A stretch of DNA of 64,000 nt from Fasciola hepatica (lineage: Eukaryota > Platyhelminthes > Trematoda > Plagiorchiida > Fasciolidae), in NCBI GenBank assembly GCA_948099385.1, contig CANUEZ040000165.1:3856501-3920500 (forward strand), in the 5' to 3' direction. A model generated the notes under the pieces. That model had not been told where the DNA came from and made no database searches. It saw only the letters and a list, made by a program, of their open reading frames with translations. Shown here in pieces: positions 11,706-23,740 of the stretch. Each line of letters starts with the position of its first letter. The first letter of the stretch is position 1. The position numbers and the translations under genes are program-made.

Positions 11706-14677
11706 GCTCTGGCTTTTAAAGGCATGTACTTGTCATTACCTTGGCCGTCTTACAATGCCAAAATAGTTTTCTGGGCCATCCCCGCGCGTGAGTGCGCTGA
11801 ATGTGAATGTCAAGTAGCCTCAAAGTCCCAGCGCATTAATTGGAAATAGCTGAAAGCATGGGCCAGGTGGATTATATGGCCGGTACATTAGATTCCCATG
11901 GGTACCAACATTGGGTGGCTTTTGCCATTATTGCATCAAAACTCAGCTACCAGAATAACGGACTAAAATTAATAGACGCAATTACTGAATCAAAAAACAA
12001 CAAGTAATACTGAAAAGTGTCCGCTGAATGGATGGCGTTGAATAATGAATATTGAAGTGATCAATATTATTTCTTTGCACCCAGTAACTTCGAACGGGAT
12101 TGCTTCGATTTTTGCTGGCCCTACCACCTCCGGGCAAACAGTGAACCAAACGGAATTAACTGTAAACTCATTTTCAATTTAAGTTGAAGCTACGAACATG
12201 TTGGCAGTATTTCAGCCATTTGAGGAAAATAAACACTTGAGTAATAGTTCAGCCAATGTGATGGGTCTCTCCACTTCAGTGAATTATACTGTCGGTTTTT
12301 AAATTTCAGGTGACAGCTTGTAACAAAGCATTACATAGTTAATCCTTATTCCGCAAGAAATGGATTTTAAAAATGAAATGAAATCATTGAATAAAGTTTG
12401 TGAATGTGGTTTTATAATAAGCAATATCCTCACTAAACTCAGCATTCGGAAGTCTTTCACACCTAGTAATGAATTCAATAAAAGTTTTCAACGGGCACTT
12501 ACCTCTTCACATACTTTGTTTTATCCAGGGTCAATTATACCCTACCAGCAGTGACACACACTCATGTGGCTTACATATCCTTCCACCAAACTCCCCTCTC
12601 TCTGATCCACAACAATAAATATGAATACCAGTTGCCCAGATTGTTTATATTTGCACAGTAATGTAGCCCACAATGGGATTGCGCATTCCCCTCCATTGTT
12701 GGTCCAAGTATATTTTCCGATCCTTTCTATTTTCATCCGTTGGTTAACATTCGGATAAACAAAATAAACTTCGTGTACTTCACATTTTGAACAACTTGCT
12801 GACGATTTCGCTTGTAAATACAGATATCTAAACTGACTCCTTCTGTAAGTATGAGCTGTTCAAGCGTGGAGGGTTCTTTCGTGAAGTACGTTACTCTTTA
12901 CAGTGCCCCATTTAGCACGTGTTCTGGTTAAAAAGAGAAACGTCGCTGAGGAAAGTCAGTGGTAGAACCAGTTTCTCCTGCTGCATATACATTTTTTCCT
13001 TATTTCAAAATGATATTGATAAGGTTCCGTCCTTCTGGTTGAAATGTGAGTTTGTTCTATTTGCACAATAGAGTACAATACAATCACTAGCTTTGCTGAA
13101 TGGACCGGGTGCATGGAGCGTTATACACAGTATGTATATGTTGGTTGACGAAAATCAGGACACCAAATTTCCGGCGAAAAAAGTCATATATAGTTCGGAG
13201 CGAACGCTTCCCGACTTGTAGTTTTAGCGCTACCAAATTGTCTTACTTTATATTTACCAGAGTTTCATGGTGTACGCTTCACAGAAATTCCCATGACGAC
13301 ATCGCAGAAACAACAGAATACATTCAAAACCATCAATGTGTGTTTTAGTCTTATAGTTTGTCAGTATAAAAATCGGAATACTACATTATTATGGGTGCTA
13401 CCTTATACTTTTCAGTGATTCACATGATATCATCCACAACCTATATTTCAGCATCTCCGTATAGCACTGGTGTTGAATGTTGTTCAATGTTGATCCGATG
13501 CATGATCCCACTGTAATTCAAAATACTCAATAGTGAATAATACCATAAGAAAACGAAATGTGCGTTGAATGTTTACATATGAAAATGTCGGATTTCCGGT
13601 ATTAGAACCTCTCATGCTAAGGATTGAAGGACTAGATTTTAATCCCCGATTTCTGTACAATGTTGGTAGATGGAAAACTGTGATGACCTGAGGAGAACGA
13701 CTGTTTCGCGCGCCCCTCTTCTAATTTTCTCGCTTTTGTGGCAATACACCTATCAAACACATGGCCCGCTGAAGATACAACTGTTTAGAAAGGTTATATA
13801 GAAAGTAAGTACATGATATACCGAAACACTAACGACTAATAGCAAATGGCATGGTAAGCCTGAAGTTAATTAGTAGTTGATAAGTTTTCAACCCTAGCCA
13901 CTTAGAGGACAATCCTCTCTGCGCATTGTAATAATGTATGCCAACATGCGAGTTCAGTCGAGTTCTTGTTCTGGACCATGTGTTCGTCAACTTGAACATT
14001 GTTTATTTCGATCACTTTCAAACACATGTACAAATGCAGATTTCATTCATTAAAAATGTATTTCATTATGCAATATTGTGTTTGATAGATCTGAATATTG
14101 TTTTCCAATATTAACGTTAAATAACTGAAAAGGGACCTACTTACCATTTTATTTTGCCCTCGAAGTTCCCCTTCGCACTTATCTGCACTTCTTAAACTGA
14201 AGCTCTCTAAAAGTACCACCCATGCCTCCGTTGGACCGACCTATTACGGAGATTCACGAAAGCGGAGCACATCAACAGTATGCGATTCCCGCGGAATCCC
14301 AGTCCAAAATACGGAGTCGACCATATCACATCGGCCAACCTCGGGAATCGTTCCTCACCTAATCTATGCAAGTCATAAATTTTTTGTGCTTAGTGAATTT
14401 CGGATTTGCTAACAACTGCGCGACAAACATCAATTGATCATATGCGCCTATCCTTCTTTGTCTTCAACGACACTATGCTGCTGTTTACGAATAACTAAAA
14501 GACACACCGATGGGATCGTTGCAATGTATCAGAACATATCCGAAATGAGCGCAAGACTCTTCCAATTTCTAGGTATCACAAGTGCATATAAACGAAACAA
14601 GACCCTGTGAAAAATCACATCAATCCCAAAAGAGCAACTCAGAAGCGAAAAATGAAGAAACAATAATTGCTAGGTTA
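11706..14677. other. No gene recognised
   Basis: AT-rich sequence with short scattered frames. No element, tRNA or exon could be supported. Around 14220-14350 composition is a little more GC-rich, leading into the coding-like remnant that follows. Confidence 0.4.
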
Positions 14678-14960
14678 AATTCAAGGACCGTAACAAATAC
14701 TATCTTCGTCAAATTTGGAGAAAGATCTCCACGGAATTGCATGAGAATAAAGTAGCTACAGGAACACATGATCCATTCTCCCTAATATCCGTCCACGAGT
14801 ATCAATAACGACTCATAGACAGTGTGGAACAAAATCATATTCTGAAGCAGGAAACCACGAGATATGCAAAGGGGGCTTCTGGAAGCTTGACATTTATTAA
14901 GAAATTTCACAAATAAACACAGCAAATCGGATCACAATCTCCTGGTGCCTCAAACCTTCC
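14678..14960 (+). pseudogene. Decayed coding tract, probably retroelement, unidentified
   Basis: One plus-strand frame runs from about 14678 to 14960 with only two stop codons. It has a coding-like, Lys/Glu/Arg-rich composition, for example KFKDRNKYYLRQIWRKIS at the start, then RLIDSVEQNHILKQETTRY, then GASGSLTFIKKFHK. The other frames are more interrupted. The lysine-rich helix-like make-up and position in repeat-rich DNA suggest an old retroelement polyprotein, perhaps the N-terminal region of a Penelope-like element, but no diagnostic motif is present. It could also be chance. Confidence 0.25.
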
Positions 14961-15382
14961 TATAACTGAATAATAGACGCCAAATAAACTGAGCCCCGAT
15001 CCTACGGACCCCCAGCCATGAAGCCCAAATCATCGCAAGAACAAACCAAACAAACAATTTCCCTTAGGATTTAGTAGACCAAGAATCTTCGAGAAAATAC
15101 TAAAAGTGGTACCGTTAGCAAAAAACACAAAATGGATATAAGCTTATGTATACTTATACACATATGTGTCCATATGAGTTAGCATGTAAAGGTTTGGACA
15201 AAATTTCTCCGGAAGCACACCATCAGTTTTGCAATCAATGCCACAAATCAAATATAAGTACTCAGTACTCCTCTGTCCACTCATCTCCATACTTGTACAC
15301 GCTGATTCCAATTGGTCTCTAGGATCTATTTTGAATCACTTATCCACACGTTTACGTACTACTTACTATAAACATGAACACT

Positions 15383-15385
<3 letters not shown>

Positions 15386-15419
<34 letters not shown>
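15386..15419. repeat. (TA)n microsatellite, 17 units
   Basis: An uninterrupted TA/AT run of 34 bases inside otherwise ordinary sequence. The spurious frame over it reads as an Ile-Tyr repeat. Confidence 0.95.
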
Positions 15420-15421
<2 letters not shown>

Positions 15422-15964
15422 CACAAAGTTCAAGGTTCCAGTTGTTCCAATTTGTGCTGAATGTCAGAAATTCAAGTTTCTACAAAGACATATGCTAACG
15501 TTAAGTTTATCCGAGAGGTCAGCGTCGGACCAGAATGTAACCTTCATGTAAACTCAAGTGAATACAGGGATACTCATCTTTTAATTGCTGTGTCACTTTA
15601 GCAGGCAATGGAATTTTTTGTGATCGAAACGTCAAGCTCAAAGATTAGAAGCCATTGAAGTAACAATATGCTTCCCTTAAACGACATCGGTTACAATGAA
15701 TCACTTCAAAACATTTATCCACTGGCAAATCACTCTCATGTAGAACGCTACCCTTAATTATTGCGTTCTACTTTTCGGCGGTTATAATACGTGCACAACC
15801 AATGAAGTCAGTGAAGAAACATTTCACGTGTCTTTATGTAGTGACTTGTATGTTGCAGCACAATGACTCACCAAAGAGATGACATTACAGGATTTTTGAC
15901 GGTATACGAATACTCAATGAACAAACAAATATATATGTTTAAATATCTATAACAGTACAACAGT

Positions 15965-15985
15965 ACAGGAAAGTTCCTTTCCTGT
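15965..15985. other. Perfect 9-bp inverted repeat with 3-nt loop
   Basis: ACAGGAAAG and CTTTCCTGT are separated by TTC, giving a strong small hairpin in either strand. It is preceded by a short direct repeat of ACAGTACA. No poly-T tract follows that would mark a Pol III terminator, and no gene lies nearby, so its role is unknown. Confidence 0.6.
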
Positions 15986-16198
15986 GGAGTATTTCTTGGG
16001 GAATCTGTCCTGATAAAGGGTTACCTAAACTAAATTACATCAAATGCGTGGAATCAAGTTCAGCCTAGAGTTATTTGCACAAGAGTTCCATATTTTCGTC
16101 AGGACTACGACAGGTGCACATTCGCAAAAAACGTGTGCTTATTCCGCTTAAGTGGAATGACTTGGTGAAGTGCTTTCTCCGATGAACAGTAATTTTTG

Positions 16199-16597
16199 TC
16201 ATACTGAACCGATGTGAACCATTTTATCGTTCCATTTTCCTGAAAGTGAACACCTCAACCTTAATGGATTTCCGTGGTTGACTAATACGAAGAGTGACCA
16301 TGGATCATTTCGTGAAGTTGTTCGCACTAAACGTTCTCGGTCTAATAAATAGGTTGCAGTTTTATTGGACCATGTCATAGTTATCTGGAAGTGCAATTCA
16401 CTACACCACTGCCAATAACAAACTGCATCATTACGTGACTTTCTCAATATGACCGTGTTCCTGATATACTCACTCAAATCAATTAGGCTAATGACATAGA
16501 TTTCAAATTTGTGTGTGGGCCATGTTCCAAACACTGGTTGCTTCCATCCTGAGTAGAAAGAACTAGATGTGACCAAAATGACAAGTGCCGCAATCAT
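16199..16597 (-). CDS. Hypothetical 132-residue secreted-type protein
   Basis: This is an uninterrupted ATG-initiated frame of 132 codons with A at position -3. It begins with a short hydrophobic stretch, MIAALVILVTSSSFYSG, that looks like a signal peptide with small residues at the cleavage region. The mature part is Trp- and Tyr-containing, alternates like a beta-sandwich, and has three cysteines (in AVCYW, QWCSE and LRLRCSL). The LRLRCSLSG segment resembles a B-strand cysteine of an Ig-like fold, but the family is not recognised. The frame remains open a further 16 codons upstream, to a CAG that could be an acceptor. About three frames this long are expected by chance in this window, so the signal-peptide start is the main support. 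No promoter or polyadenylation signal is evident. Confidence 0.3.
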   Translation of the reverse strand: MIAALVILVTSSSFYSGWKQPVFGTWPTHKFEIYVISLIDLSEYIRNTVILRKSRNDAVCYWQWCSELHFQITMTWSNKTATYLLDRERLVRTTSRNDPWSLFVLVNHGNPLRLRCSLSGKWNDKMVHIGSV

Positions 16598-19500
16598 TCT
16601 TCTACAACCTCGGGAGTATCTCGCGAGGAATACACGATACAGGCACTGTCATTTCTTGTCCACAGAAGAGTCCACAAAGTTATCTGATCAGGAAATCACG
16701 ACCATAAAAGGAAAAAATAAAATGCCTCGATTTTGGAGAGAATGATGACCACCGAACAGTGTCAGCAAGAGTGCGGTAGGGAAGAGTAGTTCAAAGTCCG
16801 TTAAGAAAATAAACAAAGGTAACAGATGAGGAATTTTCAATCATTCAGGATGTTACACTCAGTGGTATTCGATCCAGCATAGGCGGCACAGTTTAAACAA
16901 ACATCGTCAAGAAATTTGAATAGTGATATCCCACGTTAGATTCCCGCCAGAGGGAGGCACTTCTCCATGGAGTAGCCTCTGATTGTGTGTGGCTCCCTTC
17001 CAGCAATATCGTTAGTTGTGGCATAGTACATAAAGGAGGTAAAATGTTTCTAATGTTCCATCAAATGAACGCGCACACTGCGTGAGAAGATTCGTATATT
17101 GGACAATTAAAGCCAATACTGCACTCAGCTTGGCAACCAATGAGATCTTAGATAAAACTATGATATGAAAGTCAGAAAAGAGTAAGATTGGTTTGCAATT
17201 CATTTAACCGATATTTCGATAACTGAGTGAGTGAATGAATAACAGTAAGATGCAGATAATCTTGAATATTCCGATAAGTGTACAAATACTTTTGAATTTA
17301 AAATTTGAAAATATTTTCTTTTTAATAGCTTTACTTTCTAAAATTTTTAGATGAAATCAAACCCAGGTTGTAAATATAAAATTCCGTGTAACGAAATATT
17401 GTTAAACTGAGATTGGAAGTAGTCTGTGCGAAGTTGGAATTGCGTGACCTTGATATACGTTAATAATTTAGATGATCCTTGACAAACTCAATATAGTGAA
17501 TGGGTGTTTATGAAATTATTTCAGAGTCGTGAAGGTAAATTTCATCCCATGTGTTTTTCGCCTAAGAGGCGTTAAAAGTAATCTAACCAGGAGCTATTTT
17601 TCGGTATAAATTTAGATTCTGATCCTGCTCAGTCGAAAGAACCGAAGCATTAATAAACACCTTGAAAATACTGCCTCAACGTATGGTGCTCTGGCAACTT
17701 CACGGTTGACGATATGCTTACGATAAGGAAGCTATTGACATTTTTGGAGTACATAACCTTAAAATCACGGTGATAATGGGCTTAGTCCGATAAACGATAA
17801 GTTTCTTTTAGCGATTACGGAGAAAATTACATTAGTGACAGGAGATTCTCACCTCTTTATCAAACAAGAGCGTGGTAGGGTCACGTCCACGTATTTCCTC
17901 TGATTTTTCTGTGCAAGCTTCTGCTCGAATCCTTCTTTTAAAGGATAAAGGGATTCCTATGCATTATTCTTATTAAGAGTGATGAGACAGCAAGATGTGG
18001 AAACAAAACACCAAATTGCGTAGCCGTGTTATCCGAGTTTCGATAAAAAAGAACGGTCAAAATATAGTAAATGTTCACGGAGAGATTATTTCTGTGTAAA
18101 TCATTACACACGAAAACAAAGACGAATCAGGCAAGAGTTGGCCGATCATAAATGAGCAGTGTACGATCAAAAAAACGGTGGCCACTTGTAACAATTGCAA
18201 AGAAGTACTGAATTCGTCGTGATTTGTCTTGGCATCCAATTTGCTTTCCGTGCCTCATAGTGAAACCTGGGGACACAGAAAAACACAATCCATGGTAGGA
18301 AATTCCGAAACAAATGTGACCAAGTGTCTTTGAAGTTGTGCAGCATATTGCGCCGTTTGATGTGAGGTGTAACAATTCATAACCATATATGTTGGGAAGT
18401 ATCATCTACTCCAGTAAGAACAATGAAGGATTTATTGGGATAAATGAGTACATTTATCTAAACTGTCAAATTGGACGTCCTTCTTTGAGGGCGAATTTCC
18501 TTCCACATAATGAGTCGCGATAGACTCCCAATGAGCATTTCAATCTTATTTTCGGGAACATGTCCAATTGGTTGTTGTATGCTTTTCCCGTAGCGGAAAA
18601 GTGGAAAGTAAAATGTTTCAGTTACAAAAATTTTTCCATATAAAACGCTGACTTGTGTCTAATGGCTAATTTCTTTTGATGCTTTCGGATGAAGCTGGGC
18701 ACTTTGGTCTTGCTTAGTAAATCGTTGTATCCGTTCACAGCTCTTTCAGTTCAGGATATATTCCAAAACCTAGGATTTTATGTGCATTTCGGTGTTATCT
18801 GTATGTAATTTAGGTAGACGATTGTCAGTTCAATCAGACAGGCAATGAAGATCCAAAAATAGGTCAATATAGAGCAGACTGATCAAAAATCGTAAACATT
18901 TTTGAGGTTTTTGTTTCACCTGAATGGTTCTAATTTTCTCATCAAATTTGTGAGTGGATAAGTAAGTACACTATTTACTGTACATTCCACGAGAGCAAGA
19001 ACAAGTATCACCACAGGACAGATTGAGTCCGACTACTTCCTCTTATCTTATCAGTGAGTACGTACAATCGGGCGAAACTCTGTTGGAAATGGTGACAAGT
19101 CAGTAGACACCAAAAAATTACCGACGAATCAGATTCGGCGCGAAGGTCAAAGATCACCAACCACGCTTGGAAATGATAGGGGAACGGAGGAAGTCACACT
19201 TCGCCGTTGAAGTTGCACTGGCTGCCGTACTAAGGTTTGACCGAACTGACCAACAAGTATATTCGATTACTGAACGCAAGCCGTTGAGGTCGGATAATAT
19301 GGGATATCTAATGACCAGTGTTCGTCCGCGGGTTTTGCTCGTGTCCAATCTGCAAAATACCAAAAAACAAAAACGAACTCCATGAGCACAAAACTCAATA
19401 AGTGTCTCATCGGGTAACCACACTTACATTATTCGGTCACTGCCAACAGCCCGCACAATAAAAGAGCCACAACCTCGGCAAACCATAAGTGTGTCCAATA

Positions 19501-20391
19501 TTCTGGTGAAAAATCACCCAAAATGACCGCTTTGGTTTGCCGCGAACCTTGAGGTCACGTAATTGCCTGGCGTCCACATTGAATGGAAGCAAAACAGTTG
19601 AATTCAGTCTGTTATGTAAATATGTCTCGTGTTGCTATCATGGAATTTATGAAGGAAACTAGATGTATCGAACACGTTGCGCATGCTTGCCTAACGATGT
19701 AAAAACACGAGATCCATAACGTGGAAGATTATTTGAACAAATAATTATTTCGTGGAAAAATTTCAGATAGTTACTCTTTCCTTTAAGGTAATGTACAAGC
19801 CGCTCACTCCTGCACGGCATTTTATACCAAACTTCATCTGTCCGGTTAAATATTCCTGCTGAAAATGTGCGTTCGTTGCTCACTTATTCTGATCTATATT
19901 GAATACGGCAACCTGTGAATCAGCTCAATCATGTGGCTGTCTGCAATCCAAATAGCTTTTTGGACGAAACCTCCTTAGCCGGCAAATTCTAGCTTTTGAA
20001 TAAACTACGTTTCACATCCCGGTTTCACATCCTAGTCCAACCGTTCGTTGTTTGAAATATAACAACTGTCTAGCAAAATCATTCGTGATAATCTCACACC
20101 TGAGAAGCTTGATTGTGTGAAAGCTTTAAAGTGAGATCTGTGGTGAAATACTCTGTTAGACATTTTGTATTGCCAGATTATGATTATATCCGAGTCTGCT
20201 ACGGTACGTTTCACTCCCGGAATAGGCTATTACTGTTTCGTGTTTCACGTTTCTTCATGGACCTGTAGCTATGTGTTGCAATCTGAAATCAATAAGTAAA
20301 AATACTGCTTAGTAGTGTTTATCACAAAGAAATCTAGTTAATTAATATGTTCAGAACAATAAAGATCAGTAGTGCAAATTATCAGGGTTTT
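16598..20391. other. No gene recognised
   Basis: AT-rich. The segment near 16940-17000 has a B-box-like GTTAGATTCCCGCC and could be a worn SINE, but no A box pairs with it convincingly. Overlapping frames at 19154-19423 on both strands lie in a somewhat GC-richer patch without a motif. Nothing else is supported. Confidence 0.35.
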
Positions 20392-20569
20392 TTATTCCTC
20401 GGCGGCTGCTTTCTTGACCCAGTAAAGCCTCTCCCCATAGATGATTGGTGTCGACATATTGAGCAAACATTTCGAAGCAAGAATCAAATCAGACAACGTA
20501 GGCCTCTTTGCTTTTTCAGAAAGGCTGTGACATATTTGTTTCACACAACATTTGACTAGTAACCCATCA
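20392..20569 (-). CDS. Possible 3'-terminal coding exon, function unknown
   Basis: The frame is open from a good acceptor (TAGTTCTTTCAG ending at 20570 on the minus strand) to a TAA at 20394-20392, giving 58 codons plus one base. The deduced C-terminus is rich in Lys, Leu and Ala and ends YWVKKAAAEE, a natural-looking end. An AATAAA overlaps the stop codon. The internal segment SEKAKRPTLSDLILASK has normal coding composition. I do not recognise the family. No upstream exon with a matching phase was established; the exon-like frame at 22457-22655 ends in a phase that does not join directly. Confidence 0.25.
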
Positions 20570-20595
20570 CTGAAAGAACTATTCTGTTCTTTCAA

Positions 20596-21740
20596 CTCTT
20601 TGCCTCCGTAGGAACAGAAATGTGCGATTTACTCAGGTAAAACTGTCAGGGATTAAATAATTCTTTTGTCTCAGTCAGCTGAAACATAACCCCCTCTAAT
20701 CCCCCACCCCCATAGATCGTCCACCTAGCATGCACTTGATCCTGCCCAGTAGATTGAGCATGACTAGCAATTGCTGATTAAGATGGGACTGAAAACGATT
20801 TGCTTATCACGTCAGTAACCTCATCGATACTATCACGGCCACGTAAAAACAAACAAGGTGAGTTATCAGTTATCAAAACCTGCTTTGTCATTATTACCAA
20901 CTCCTGTAGGTAAAAGGTGGGGAGGTGAGGGTTAGAGAGAATAAATGATCACATGAGTTAGGAATGTCCTTTAACAATAATGCTGTGGATCAACCTCTTC
21001 AATCTAATCACGTGACTAACCATCATTTTCAGGAGACTAAGTTTCATCGATAGTCATGGGTAAATTAATAGAACCAATAGCGATAATAATAATAAATAGT
21101 AAAATGAAGAATAAAATGAGATCATTACTTCGGATCAACCTTCGGTGCACCTTTTCTTGGGAACGACCGAAAAATTACTCTACGACTTAACTCCCTAGTT
21201 TTCAATTTGCTGCTTTCTAATTTATTGTTATCTTTCATCAAACAAGTAAAGTTGTTCTCCTTTCAATGCAAAAATTGGAATATTTTAAACACTATTACTT
21301 TAACAAAAAGCATTGCATAGTGCACCGAATTTTCAATTCACTACATACGTTGTATTCCTCTTCAACATACCCAGACCTCTTCTCCACCTTAGCTATTTTC
21401 GCATGAAGATCCACTCGCCGACTTAGATTTGTGCTTATTTATTTCACTGAACTTCCGGACGGGTTGTTTTAAAAACCACTCACCTCTGAGCTTATTGGTG
21501 CGAACATATCCTACAATTTGTTAGATTTGCATTAGCAAAGTGCGAACGTGGTGTAGTCCGAATTGGCTCGCAACTAAGAGCCTGAAATCTGCATCACATA
21601 TCACGTGCAGAATGGAGGAAAGTTCACAACGTGAACGTCGATGGCCAACCTTGAGCTGGAAGACCTGATCAAACAACACTGAATGCTGATTAAGAAACGT
21701 GTGAAGAAACGTAATTACAATCCTAAATGAACAAATTTTA
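20596..21740. other. No gene recognised
   Basis: AT-rich with an (AAT)-rich patch near 21080-21095 and a C-rich run near 20690-20712. No exon or element identified, although any intron joining the neighbouring minus-strand exon candidates would lie here. Confidence 0.35.
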
Positions 21741-21800
21741 TTGTTTTACCATTTACCGTTTACCATGTATTTCGACAAATAAATCTAAATAATAAATACA
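21741..21800 (+). repeat. Shared repeat tail, copy 1 (matches 41186-41251)
   Basis: TTTTATTGTTTTACCATTTACC followed by an ATGTATTTCGACAAATAAATCTAAAT block is matched by TTTTATTATTTTACC and ACGTATTTACCCAAAATAAATCTAAAT inside the Penelope-like element near 41.2 kb. The two are clearly related although diverged. It is probably the 3' end or an internal junction of an element family. The rest of this copy, up to about 22100, is not identifiable. Confidence 0.5.
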
Positions 21801-22456
21801 CTCACACCGAGGCGCAGCCTTATTTACTACAGACGTCGAGTGAGCTAGCCTCGAAAAAGCATAACCAATTTTGGTTTCTCGAAGGTTTCACGCCTTATCA
21901 ATCAGTTCATCTACAGTAACTCTAGCGTTGCATTGGCAGAATGGATCGCCGTATGGTTCAACAATTCTGGATCACGTAACTAATGGATTGTCAAAATGCA
22001 CAACGCAAGCCGCTGTGGCTACACAGAATAAAGTGAAACCTTCAACTTATTTGGTGCCAAAGATGACATTGCATCAGTTCACGAATTGACCCGACTCAAT
22101 ATGTATGGGAAATATTGCCCGATCCAGTACCAAAGCCGTTGGCTTTCTGCGAACCGCTACTTGTCATAATATATCAGTTAGTGTCGTTCTTAAAAACCGC
22201 TGACGAACCATTTCCTTATAGTAGATCTCATCAATAAGACCTTGCTTTCCATCAATAAAAGCACTGTAAGTTCTGCCAGTGAAATATATTTTTCTTTCGG
22301 TATCGTTGATGAATTGAAATGCCGTAAGTTTGTGATAGACGAGCGTACACGAACAACCAAAAACTCATGCAGTTTGACTTATTTATACTCTATGGATTAT
22401 GTATTTAGCATTCGAATTTTATGCCAATTTTACCGAGTATTTCAAACCACATTTAC

Positions 22457-22655
22457 CAGCCAAGGCTTCCCGAGTATACAACTGTTTGACACTGGTTGAT
22501 TTATAAAACCTCTTGATGTGGTTGGCTAGATTGCGAACGAGTTCACTGAAGTAGACAGTGTTTGCAAACATACTCTGTGCACGTAAACGTCTGTGCAGTC
22601 TATTTGCGAAACGTTGGTAGACCACAAGCGGTTCCATAGCGTTGGTGGTACACAT
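22457..22655 (-). CDS. Possible 5' coding exon, function unknown
   Basis: An ATG frame with basic, coding-like composition (VYQRFANRLHRRLRAQSM, then VRNLANHIKRFYKSTSV) runs 66 codons to CTG|GTAAATG, a fair donor at 22457/22456. The unspliced frame continues only a few more codons. The family is not recognised. It lies 2 kb upstream, on the same strand, of the possible terminal exon at 20392-20569, but their phases (one base left, two needed) require at least one exon between them. It may be chance. Confidence 0.2.
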
Positions 22656-23722
22656 GCGAGATTTTGAGCACCACCGAGATCAACGACTTCCCGATTTGGA
22701 TGCAATCAATATTTATTAGATCTGCGAGGTAAATTAACTAGGTTTATTGTGTGGGTCTCTAATAGATTTATTTGTTGAAAATATAATCTATGAATACCTC
22801 TGCACTTTGAGGCTGGATTAAAGAAGGAGAGTGGAGAGGCAATGAAGCCTTAGTGAGTACTGACCTCATTTTAGATTTTGCATTTATGCTATTTTTCTTC
22901 TGCGGGTATTGCAGTAGAGGTACATGATTCAAATCGTTCACAACACACTTACCTGAAGAACGGTAACTTTCATCAGTGCACATATTCACTAATTTTCAAC
23001 TCTTCAACGAACATGATGTGATGTGTGAAAGGCTCTGATTTACATACAAGGCTCTTTTAACTCGAACAACACACAGACATTTCCATTCCATAGTATCAGG
23101 GCTCCGATTCTGGACCGCTCCACACACCTCGAATCCGCAGTAAGATTCGGCTCAATGCACGTGACCGTCTTTTTATTTGCACCCGGCCCTTAATTGACTC
23201 ACAATAGGGCTCCCAGTAGTCATCATTTATGAACAAATCAGTACAACACACCAGTTCTATGCAGGCTCATGCGTTTGATTCCTACTCTTCGTGAATATTC
23301 TTGCATGAGGCTGAGTGCATTCATAAGTGACTGGAAGAATAATCGTTTTCCGGTAAGTTTTGTAGTGAGATCATGTGTGTGGTATTACGTGGTCTTCATG
23401 AGAACAACTTATTTGAATTGTATGCGTGCGTTGCAAGTGATTGGTTATATGCAAAACGAATAATGAGGTCAATCCTTGAATGAGTCCTTGTGTTCGTTCC
23501 TCACCTGATCGGTCACATTTTACTGGTATCCGGTAGTTGTTCAAATAATTGTTTCGCAATTGTCCAGCGGTTATCCAGTGACTGAAAATAACATGACCCT
23601 AGAAGATGGTTCGCGTGAGATAAAAAAAAATATCCTTTGCTACTTGCACGCATCTAGTTGCATTTCAGTTACCAATCACTTCATCTCACTGTCCGTGTAT
23701 TTTTTTTTCTCTATTTTACGTA
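22656..23722. other. No gene recognised
   Basis: AT-rich sequence with short frames only. Poly-A and poly-T runs near 23623 and 23700 precede the CA microsatellite. Confidence 0.4.
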
Positions 23723-23740
23723 ACACACACACACACACAC
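23723..23740. repeat. (AC)9 microsatellite
   Basis: Nine uninterrupted AC units, preceded by a poly-T run at about 23700-23709. Confidence 0.95.
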
